A DNA stretch of 8,175 nt, taken from the NCBI GenBank assembly GCA_014728765.1, contig WJLA01000092.1:1-8175 (forward strand), read 5' to 3'. Position numbers and translations under genes: made by a program. The notes beneath the pieces were generated by a model that made no database searches, was not told the origin of the DNA, and worked only from the letters and a program-made list of their open reading frames with translations. The DNA is from Candidatus Peregrinibacteria bacterium (GTDB lineage Bacteria > Patescibacteriota > Gracilibacteria > UBA1369). Each line of letters begins with the position of its first letter. The first letter of the stretch is position 1. This document shows, one piece after another, positions 1 through 5,340 of this stretch.

Positions 1-2
1 AA

Positions 3-83
3 GATGTAGCCCCATTTCTTTTTAATCAGAAAGACAAAAATAAAGTAGAGATGTTTCCTGATTTTATCAAGCATGGTTTTTAG
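3..83 (+). CDS. C-terminal tail of an unidentified protein (partial)
   Basis: An open frame enters from the left edge and ends at TAG 81-83, giving 26 residues that read like a genuine protein end (DVAPFLFNQ... MFPDFIKHGF). The D-x-x-PFL segment with a following F-P-x-F-I resembles tails I associate with AbiEii-type nucleotidyltransferases, but that is a memory-based impression from a very short stretch and should not be used as a function call. The gene would run in the same direction as the cyclase and convergent with the kinase at 181-945. The start lies outside the window. Confidence 0.45.
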   Translation, partial: DVAPFLFNQKDKNKVEMFPDFIKHGF

Positions 84-113
84 TAGAGTAAAAGAGTTGT
101 TAAAAAGAAAAAA

Positions 114-153
114 TTTCTTTTCAGCACAACCGGGTGAATTCAGTCACACGGTT
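114..153 (-). terminator. Possible weak terminator downstream of the kinase gene
   Basis: An imperfect inverted repeat at 128-153 (AACCG, one mismatch, GTGA / TCAC, one mismatch, CGGTT; 6-nt loop) sits 28 bp past the kinase stop. On the minus strand it is followed, after about ten bases, by an A/T palindrome whose minus strand holds a run of T residues (around 108-113). The U-tract is further from the stem than in a standard intrinsic terminator, so the call is weak. The 84-180 gap holds nothing else I can name. Confidence 0.3.
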
Positions 154-180
154 CAAGTTAAAGTTCCACTTCAAATTATC

Positions 181-945
181 TTACAAAGTTTCTGCAACAT
201 TCAAAGTAGTATTTAATTTAGGTCGTAAAAAAGTCATGAAAATCTGTTCACGTGTTTTTGAAGTGCAATCAACAATTTCAGGTGAAAAAGTCTTTAAATT
301 TTCTTCCATGGTTTCCATAAAACTACCGGGACTTTTACGAAGCTTGTCATAAGGAGTAATAGAATCCCTGTCTCTCAAATTTAGCCTTTCGGTTCTTTGC
401 CTTTCATCCAAAGTCAAAAGAACTGTTAAATCTGGTGCTATCGCCTCAATTTGATCCAAATTCATATTGGCGAAATTAGCTCCTTGTGCTCTTGCCCTAG
501 CCAAAATTGAATGAACATATCTGTCACAAATCATATTAAAATGCGGGAGAAGTACATTTAATATTTTGTTTTTATATGCCAGCCGTCTTAGATATACCAC
601 CAATGCTTTGTCCGGACATTCGATTTCCTTAACTTTTTTATATCTATCGGGATAATCAAATGGCACTTGTTCCAATCTGACCGCACTTTTTCTTCTTTTC
701 CCCATCAAAAGATCTCGCAATTTTCTTTTATCGATAAAATCTGAATCTATCTCAAAAAAAAGCTTACTCTGAATTGAAGTCATTTCATCATGTCCTATTG
801 CTCTAAATTTTTCTTCTCCTCTTAGCCCCCTTTCTAGAGCAATTGAATTAATCCACTCTTCTGACATCTCGCACATGGTGGTTTTTCCCACGAGATCAAT
901 CCCTTCAAAAACTATTAATTTATTTTCATGAGGATTTTTTTCCAT
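181..945 (-). CDS. Thymidylate kinase-like P-loop nucleotide kinase
   Basis: The 254-residue protein has the marks of the thymidylate kinase family, which transfers phosphate from ATP to dTMP in the cytoplasm. Seen: a Walker A loop in the family's form (FEGIDLVGKTT, residues 13-23), a DRY motif at 141-143 followed by S146 (usual DR-x-x-x-S region), PDLTVLLTLD at 171-180 matching the family's PDLT-x-x-LD strand, and an Arg-rich lid-like segment at 184-193. It is longer than typical Tmk (about 205-215 aa). Roughly 35 extra residues lie between Walker A and DRY, in the part that would shape the nucleotide acceptor site, so the substrate could differ from dTMP. The start ATG at 943-945 has no Shine-Dalgarno but lies about 20 bp from a good extended -10. 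The gene is transcribed divergently from the cyclase and is probably monocistronic. Confidence 0.8.
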   Translation of the reverse strand: MEKNPHENKLIVFEGIDLVGKTTMCEMSEEWINSIALERGLRGEEKFRAIGHDEMTSIQSKLFFEIDSDFIDKRKLRDLLMGKRRKSAVRLEQVPFDYPDRYKKVKEIECPDKALVVYLRRLAYKNKILNVLLPHFNMICDRYVHSILARARAQGANFANMNLDQIEAIAPDLTVLLTLDERQRTERLNLRDRDSITPYDKLRKSPGSFMETMEENLKTFSPEIVDCTSKTREQIFMTFLRPKLNTTLNVAETL

Positions 946-965
946 ACTTTTTGAAAATGGAAATT

Positions 966-974
966 ATCATACCA
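966..974 (-). promoter_or_regulatory. Extended -10 promoter for the kinase gene
   Basis: Read on the minus strand the sequence is TGGTATGAT, a TGn extended -10 with one mismatch to TATAAT. No convincing -35 lies 17 bp upstream, as is common for extended -10 promoters. The predicted start is near 959-960, giving a leader of about 14 nt before ATG 945. Confidence 0.5.
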
Positions 975-1025
975 CTCACTTCTCTCATGATCTAACTATT
1001 ATCACTATCAAAAACATTCGGATTA

Positions 1026-1034
1026 TGTTATAAT
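1026..1034 (+). promoter_or_regulatory. Extended -10 promoter for the cyclase gene
   Basis: TGTTATAAT contains a perfect TATAAT with the TGn extension; the -35 (TATCAA, 1006-1011, 17-bp spacer) is poor. The predicted transcription start is about 1041, downstream of the first ATG at 1038. If this promoter is used, translation should begin at ATG 1056 instead, after a leader of about 15 nt. Confidence 0.5.
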
Positions 1035-1037
1035 AAT

Positions 1038-3161
1038 ATGATAACTGTGCTAAAAATGAAAATCCCCTACACTATCAAAAGAACGCTCGAAGCATTGCTG
1101 GTATTTATCATGATAATTGCGGTTGTACTTTTATTGATATGGTGGAATCCACTAGCCAAAACCCAATTATTACTTTCCAATTTTTTATATCAGGAAAGCG
1201 AAACGGATCATCCGATTGCAATTGTGGCGATTGATAACAAATCAAGGAATATTAATCAAGGTCTTGGAGAATTCAAAGATTGGAGACGCACTTATTATGC
1301 TAAGGTTATTGAGAATTTACAAAAGCATCAACCTTCAGCCATCGGAATTGACATTTTTTTTGATAATCCCAGCAAAGGTATTTCAGCGGAAGACGTTCAA
1401 AAAATCACACAAAATCCACTTACCGCTTTTTCGGAATTGCTTAAATATACAGGTGAAGACTTGCATCCTGATGACAAAATTTTCATAAACACTTTAAACG
1501 AATATGACAATATTGTTTCATTTGCCAGATATGAAAATGTAGGGGGAGAGCCAAGAATTCTTTATCCATTCTTCAAGAATATTGAAAATGTAAAAATTGG
1601 AATTGGTACGGTGGAGTCATCTGAAGACGGCATTATAAGAGAAATTACAAATTATGTTGAAGAAACTCCAGCCTTTTCAATAGCCTTATTGGAAGCGGCA
1701 AATCTTGAGTATTCATTACCCAAGACAAACAATAAAACCATCATTAATTATCGTACAAAAGTCTTGCAAGATCTTGATTCCTGGCTCAATAATCGCAATA
1801 TCAGGATAATACCCTTTGTAGACGTTTATAATGAAAATTATCCTGAAGGCTTTAGTCCGGAGTATTTCAAAGATAAAATTGTACTTATCGGGGTCTATGA
1901 TAAAGGGCTTGGTGACGCATATTTTACGCCTATCGACCCGAATAATGCCATGTTTGGGGTTCAAATCCATGCTCAGGCCATTCAAACCATTCTTGATGGT
2001 GCTTTTCTTCGCAACATGACTACGCAAGAACAAGCAATAGCAGCTATATTGATGGCTTTGATAGCTACAGCTTCAATCTTCACACTAAAAGCTCGTTATG
2101 CATTCGGCATAATTATTGCGGCGGGAGCCGCTTATTTCATTGCAGCTCCTTATATTTTCCGTCAAGGATTGATTTTGAATCTTGTTTATCCACCAATCAC
2201 TTTGATCATTGCCCTCATTATCGGTTATGCTTATCGATTTTTAACTGAATTCAAACAGAAATCTCTGCTCCATTCTGCTCTTGGCAGATATGTTAACAAA
2301 GACATTGCCAATCAAGCCATTGAAGACCCCAGCCAAATCGATCTTAACGGCGAAAAGCGTGAAATTACTGTTTTATTTACAGATATCAAAGATTTTACCG
2401 GCATTTCCGAAAAATTACATCCTCAGAATCTGGTCAATTTGCTAAACGAATATTTTCAAGTAATGGCCGGCATTATCACCAAACATGGAGGAACAATCGA
2501 CAAATTTGAAGGTGATGCAATTATGGCCTTCTTTGGAGCTCCCACGCCCCAAAACAATCATGCCATTAGAGCTTGTGAAGCCGCACTTGAGATGCGAACC
2601 GCACTAAAGCCACTTTTGGATAAATGGCATCAAGATCCAAGTCTTCCCAATGGAGACAAAAAGCCCGATCTCGATTTTCGAGTTGGAATATCAACCGGCG
2701 AAGCAATTGTCGGAAATATCGGCTTTGAAGATCATATTGAATACACTGCCATGGGAGACATAGTTAATCTTGGCTCCAGACTTGAATCCGCCAATAAAAA
2801 ATATCAAACTCATATCATGATTTCCGATGCTACACTAGCGCAAATAGACGGGCTTTTCGATGTTCGATTTGTCGACGTGATCAGAGTAAAAGGCAAGCAA
2901 AATGCTACCAAAGTTTATGAACTTCTTTGCACGCATGGTAATCTTTCGTCCGATCAAAGAGAAATTTTACGCCTCTACAATCAAGGCGTCAGATATTATT
3001 TTGACCGCAAATTCATCGAAGCACTCGATGAATTCAATAAAGTCCTTGAATTACACCCTCGAGATTTTCTTTCCGATATATATGCCGGTAGATGTGAAAT
3101 TTTAAAGCGTTATCCCCCAACCCATGACTGGGATTTTGTTTATACTATGGAAAGCAAATAG
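1038..3161 (+). CDS. CHASE2-domain membrane adenylate cyclase (class III) with TPR-like tail
   Basis: Predicted to make cAMP from ATP in response to a signal outside the membrane. Order in the 707-residue protein: one N-terminal membrane helix (about 17-36); an extracytoplasmic CHASE2 sensor (about 45-325) with family signatures such as IVAIDNKS, IGIDIFFD, KIVLIGVYDKGLGDAYFTP and GVQIHAQAIQTIL; three more helices (about 331-350, 355-374, 378-399); a class III cyclase domain (about 440-630); and a C-terminal repeat-like helical pair (647-676) resembling one TPR. Catalytic residues are intact: metal ligands D449 (FTDIKDFT) and D493 (FEGD), purine-selecting K489 and D574, and transition-state N577 and R581 (VNLGSRLE). 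The K/D pair favours ATP over GTP. There is no Shine-Dalgarno at ATG 1038. ATG 1056 (residue 7) fits the promoter better and loses only six residues. Domain edges are estimates. The sensed signal is unknown. Confidence 0.9.
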   Translation: MITVLKMKIPYTIKRTLEALLVFIMIIAVVLLLIWWNPLAKTQLLLSNFLYQESETDHPIAIVAIDNKSRNINQGLGEFKDWRRTYYAKVIENLQKHQPSAIGIDIFFDNPSKGISAEDVQKITQNPLTAFSELLKYTGEDLHPDDKIFINTLNEYDNIVSFARYENVGGEPRILYPFFKNIENVKIGIGTVESSEDGIIREITNYVEETPAFSIALLEAANLEYSLPKTNNKTIINYRTKVLQDLDSWLNNRNIRIIPFVDVYNENYPEGFSPEYFKDKIVLIGVYDKGLGDAYFTPIDPNNAMFGVQIHAQAIQTILDGAFLRNMTTQEQAIAAILMALIATASIFTLKARYAFGIIIAAGAAYFIAAPYIFRQGLILNLVYPPITLIIALIIGYAYRFLTEFKQKSLLHSALGRYVNKDIANQAIEDPSQIDLNGEKREITVLFTDIKDFTGISEKLHPQNLVNLLNEYFQVMAGIITKHGGTIDKFEGDAIMAFFGAPTPQNNHAIRACEAALEMRTALKPLLDKWHQDPSLPNGDKKPDLDFRVGISTGEAIVGNIGFEDHIEYTAMGDIVNLGSRLESANKKYQTHIMISDATLAQIDGLFDVRFVDVIRVKGKQNATKVYELLCTHGNLSSDQREILRLYNQGVRYYFDRKFIEALDEFNKVLELHPRDFLSDIYAGRCEILKRYPPTHDWDFVYTMESK

Positions 3162-3178
3162 CTTTATCTGATCAAAAT

Positions 3179-3207
3179 TTGACATCGGGATAAACCGCAC
3201 TTATATT
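3179..3207 (+). promoter_or_regulatory. Promoter of the leucine attenuator / leuA transcript
   Basis: A perfect TTGACA -35 (3179-3184) is separated by exactly 17 bp from TATATT (3202-3207), one mismatch from the -10 consensus. The expected start, 6-7 bp after the -10, falls on or next to ATG 3214 of the leader peptide, so the transcript would begin at or within a base or two of that codon. Confidence 0.75.
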
Positions 3208-3213
3208 CAAGCT

Positions 3214-3291
3214 ATGAAATATCTTTCTTCAAACATTCAAGCTCTCATTCTGCTCATCCTCAACACAAGGAGCGGTCTTTTTGTAAGCTGA
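3214..3291 (+). CDS. leuL: Leucine-rich leader peptide of the leuA attenuator
   Basis: A 25-codon frame, ATG 3214 to TGA 3289-3291, starts MKYLSSNIQ, has the run ALILLIL at residues 10-16 and ends SGLFVS. Six of 25 residues are Leu (4, 11, 13, 14, 16, 22) and three are Ile, in the place and size expected of a leu-operon leader peptide. Its product has no function of its own; translation speed across the Leu codons reports charged tRNA-Leu. The first antiterminator arm (3270-3276) lies inside the reading frame, 9-20 nt past the Leu cluster and 13 nt before the stop. A stalled ribosome would leave it free and a ribosome at the stop would cover it. There is no Shine-Dalgarno; the ATG appears leaderless. 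Confidence 0.8.
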   Translation: MKYLSSNIQALILLILNTRSGLFVS

Positions 3292-3330
3292 ACTTAAATT
3301 GAAGAAATAGTAATAAAATGAAAACCGCTC
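3270..3330 (+). promoter_or_regulatory. Antiterminator pairing of the leucine attenuator
   Basis: GAGCGGT (3270-3276) is complementary over 7 bp to ACCGCTC (3324-3330), and the pairing extends past a bulged C through UUU/AAA. The second arm is the left arm of the terminator, so the two structures exclude each other. The antiterminator has the longer stem, so it should win whenever its first arm is not covered by the leader ribosome. Confidence 0.75.
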
Positions 3331-3359
3331 AAAATCCGAAAGCGGTAATTTTTTATTTT
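3324..3359 (+). terminator. Attenuator terminator upstream of leuA
   Basis: ACCGCT (3324-3329) pairs with AGCGGT (3341-3346) around an 11-nt loop, followed by AA and a T-rich run TTTTTTATTTT (3349-3359). It ends 28 bp before leuA ATG 3388, so the gene is expressed only when this hairpin does not form. Confidence 0.8.
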
Positions 3360-3387
3360 CTAACAATATTTATTTAACCATACAGAA

Positions 3388-5163
3388 ATGAAATCTATCA
3401 ACATCACGCCTTTCGCACCTGAACAAACTGAAAAACCAAAAATACGCAAAAAAGTTATTTTTTTCGACACAACTTTAAGAGATGGCGAGCAAGGACCCAA
3501 TGCCGGTATGACAAGTGAAGAAAAATTAGTTCTGGCAACCAAAATTGCCAGAACAGGAGTTGATCGTATGGAACTTGGTTTTCCTGCTTCGGGAGATGAC
3601 AAAGCTACCATCAAACAAATTGTTGCCAAATTCAATCAAGAAGGCTTGGAAACTGAAGTTTGCGGTCTTGCCAGAGCCAACAAACACGACATAGATGCTT
3701 GTGTGGAAGCTTTAAAAGAAGCCAAAAATCCTTTTATTCACACTTTTATTTCCACTTCCAAAATTCATATTAAAGAAAAGCTTCAAAAAACACATCGAGA
3801 AGTTTTACAAAAAATTTCAGAAAGTATTAGTTATGCCAAGGCAGCATCCAAACTCTCAACCGGAAGAGAGTGGCCGGTTGAGTGGTCAGCCGAAGATGCC
3901 ACCAGAACCAATCCGCGATTTTTGATTTATGCTGTTAGAGCAGCGATAGAAGCTGGAGCAGATCGAATCAATCTTCCCGACACAGTCGGGCACGGAAACT
4001 CATCAAAAACCGGCTGGATGTTCAAAGAAGTAATCAAAAACTGTCGGGATGAAATTGAAAAAGCAAGACTTGAGGGTCGCGAGATAGAATTCTCCTGTCA
4101 TAATCATAATGATAGAGCGACGGCGGTTGCCGGTTCCATTAATGCTCTTATCAATGGGGCTATTCAAGTTGAAGGTTGTCTGGGTAATTTTGGTGAAAGA
4201 GCCGGTAATACCAATTTGATCCATTTAGCTGAACAAATTGAAGCCAATGGTAATGCAATTAGCGAAACTGAAGATTTTTATCATGAATTAAATACTAAAC
4301 TGTTAATACCGACTCACAACATGATTTGCAGAGTTCTTGGTCAAGAAATACACCCCAAAGATCCCGTTTCCGGTTCTGACATTGCCGCTCACGGCGCGGG
4401 TATACACATGGATGGTCAAGAAAAGGCAGGAGCAAAAGCTTATAACGTAGTCAATCAAGCCAAATACGGTGCAAATGATCCTGAAAACACGACAGGGCCA
4501 CGTTCTGGAGATGCTCACATAATTAATGCTTTAAGAACTTTTGGCGTGGTTGGTAGCAAAAAATTTCAATCCGCAGAAGAAAAACAAATAATTCATCAAT
4601 TATCCGAATCAATCAAATTAAGCTCGGGCAAAACCAATGGAATATTTCCGGCGCAGGTTTTGTTCGAATACTCAAATCGTTATGAAGGATTTTCGGATTT
4701 GGAATTCAAGATTATGCCTGACGGCAAATTAAGAGTTAGTTTTATACATAACAATCAGCTTCAAATATTTTTTGGTGATATTTCCGAAGGAAACAGCGAG
4801 ATAGCCGGTCTGGCGCAAGCAATCTCAACTTTTACCGGCCAATCAATTGATATTATTGATCAAATTGAAAGAAAAAAAATATCCCTGCCTGAAATTGAAG
4901 CTCGCTACGAATCGGAAACCAATGGTGGAGCAAAACTGCCAGAATATGTTGGAGCTCACAGTCGCGCTATCTGTCAGGTAACAATTGCCAACGAAAAACA
5001 AAAATTTTCCGCCAGAACAACAGGAAAAAACGCACAGCAAGCCACACTTGAGGCAATTTTTCAAAGTGCATGGCCCATGATCAGGCAAAAAATCGGCGGA
5101 AAATCGTTAGGCAACAGCTATTTCGAAGAATTAGAGCATGCAGCAAATGCTGTCAATCAATAA
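3388..5163 (+). CDS. leuA: 2-isopropylmalate synthase (LeuA family)
   Basis: Condenses acetyl-CoA with 2-oxoisovalerate to 2-isopropylmalate, the committed step to leucine. The 591-residue protein has the DRE-TIM barrel at about 22-290: DTTLRDGEQ (27-35, catalytic R31 and metal ligand D32), ELGFPASG (62-69), WSAED (166-170), LPDTVG (196-201), metal ligands H238 and H240 in SCHNHND, and GERAGN (269-274). GAGIHMDG (336-343, H340) marks the linker/subdomain region. A C-terminal segment from about 430 corresponds to the LeuA allosteric domain, where leucine feedback would act, but it is divergent. S167-x-E169 matches the Ser-x-Glu pocket of isopropylmalate synthases as I remember the M. tuberculosis enzyme (Ser216, Glu218). 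The leucine-rich leader upstream supports the leucine role independently. No Shine-Dalgarno precedes ATG 3388 (CATACAGAA-ATG). Confidence 0.88.
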   Translation: MKSINITPFAPEQTEKPKIRKKVIFFDTTLRDGEQGPNAGMTSEEKLVLATKIARTGVDRMELGFPASGDDKATIKQIVAKFNQEGLETEVCGLARANKHDIDACVEALKEAKNPFIHTFISTSKIHIKEKLQKTHREVLQKISESISYAKAASKLSTGREWPVEWSAEDATRTNPRFLIYAVRAAIEAGADRINLPDTVGHGNSSKTGWMFKEVIKNCRDEIEKARLEGREIEFSCHNHNDRATAVAGSINALINGAIQVEGCLGNFGERAGNTNLIHLAEQIEANGNAISETEDFYHELNTKLLIPTHNMICRVLGQEIHPKDPVSGSDIAAHGAGIHMDGQEKAGAKAYNVVNQAKYGANDPENTTGPRSGDAHIINALRTFGVVGSKKFQSAEEKQIIHQLSESIKLSSGKTNGIFPAQVLFEYSNRYEGFSDLEFKIMPDGKLRVSFIHNNQLQIFFGDISEGNSEIAGLAQAISTFTGQSIDIIDQIERKKISLPEIEARYESETNGGAKLPEYVGAHSRAICQVTIANEKQKFSARTTGKNAQQATLEAIFQSAWPMIRQKIGGKSLGNSYFEELEHAANAVNQ

Positions 5164-5169
5164 AAAAAT

Positions 5170-5198
5170 TTGACAATCGACTTCATCAATTATAAATT
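5170..5198 (+). promoter_or_regulatory. Promoter of the isoleucine attenuator / second synthase transcript
   Basis: A perfect TTGACA (5170-5175) is followed after 17 bp by TAAATT (5193-5198); an overlapping TATAAA (5191-5196) is an alternative -10 with a shorter spacer. The start is expected near 5205, about three bases before leader ATG 5208. The -35 begins only 7 bp after the leuA stop codon, so the two synthase genes have separate promoters with almost no spacer. Confidence 0.7.
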
Positions 5199-5207
5199 CA
5201 AAACACT

Positions 5208-5270
5208 ATGAACAAAACAGCTCAAAACATTATTATTGCTATTATTATCAGCTCACCGCACGGCGAGTAG
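5208..5270 (+). CDS. Isoleucine leader peptide of the second synthase attenuator
   Basis: A 20-codon frame, ATG 5208 to TAG 5268-5270, encodes MNKTAQNIIIAIIISSPHGE. Six of seven consecutive codons (5229-5249) are Ile (ATT five times, ATC once) around one Ala, with no Leu or Val anywhere. This is an isoleucine-specific control region: shortage of charged tRNA-Ile would stall the ribosome here. The first antiterminator arm starts at 5261, 12 nt past the last Ile codon, and the stop codon lies between the two antiterminator arms, the usual geometry for ribosome-controlled attenuation. There is no Shine-Dalgarno, and the predicted 5' leader is three bases or fewer. Confidence 0.85.
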   Translation: MNKTAQNIIIAIIISSPHGE

Positions 5271-5302
5271 TGTTTTGATTGTCAAGCAAACACAGCCCGC
5301 CG
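5261..5302 (+). promoter_or_regulatory. Antiterminator hairpin of the isoleucine attenuator
   Basis: A composite hairpin pairs CGGCG (5261-5265) with CGCCG (5298-5302), GTGTT (5270-5274) with AACAC (5289-5293), and TTGA (5275-5278) with TCAA (5282-5285) around a 3-nt loop. G5267-C5296 and U5268-G5295 can bridge the internal loop. The 5298-5302 arm is part of the terminator's left arm, so formation prevents termination. A ribosome at TAG 5268-5270 would cover the left side and favour termination. Confidence 0.7.
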
Positions 5303-5321
5303 GCTAGCCGGCGGGCTTTTT
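5294..5321 (+). terminator. Attenuator terminator upstream of the second synthase
   Basis: A perfect 24-bp palindrome (left arm AGCCCGCCGGCT, 5294-5305; right arm 5306-5317) folds as a 10-bp, very GC-rich stem with a CTAG loop and runs into TTTTT (5317-5321). It lies 19 bp before the synthase ATG. It is much stronger than the leucine terminator and is probably also the 3' end of leuA transcripts, since no other terminator follows leuA. Confidence 0.92.
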
Positions 5322-5340
5322 AAATACTAACTCTTTAAAA

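Noticed and set aside
103..121. A/T palindrome (AAAAGAAA / TTTCTTTT) as an independent terminator for the upstream plus-strand gene
   Set aside because: The stem is made almost entirely of A-T pairs with a 3-nt loop and would be too weak; it is better viewed as the T-rich part of the minus-strand candidate.
134..352. 72-codon plus-strand frame
   Set aside because: It lies largely antisense to the kinase C-terminus, has low-complexity basic sequence and no family resemblance.
3194..3198. ACCGC as a first arm (region 1) pairing with GCGGT at 3272-3276
   Set aside because: It lies inside the promoter spacer, upstream of the predicted transcription start, so it should not be in the RNA.
3289..3291. 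TGA read as glycine (code 25, as in Gracilibacteria), which would extend the leucine leader
   Set aside because: None of the long genes contains in-frame TGA, which would be expected at many Gly positions under that code.
3162..5340. T-box riboswitches as the leucine/isoleucine sensors
   Set aside because: The distances from promoter to terminator (about 140 and 115 nt) are short for a T-box, no T-box consensus is visible, and amino-acid-rich leader frames explain the regions better.
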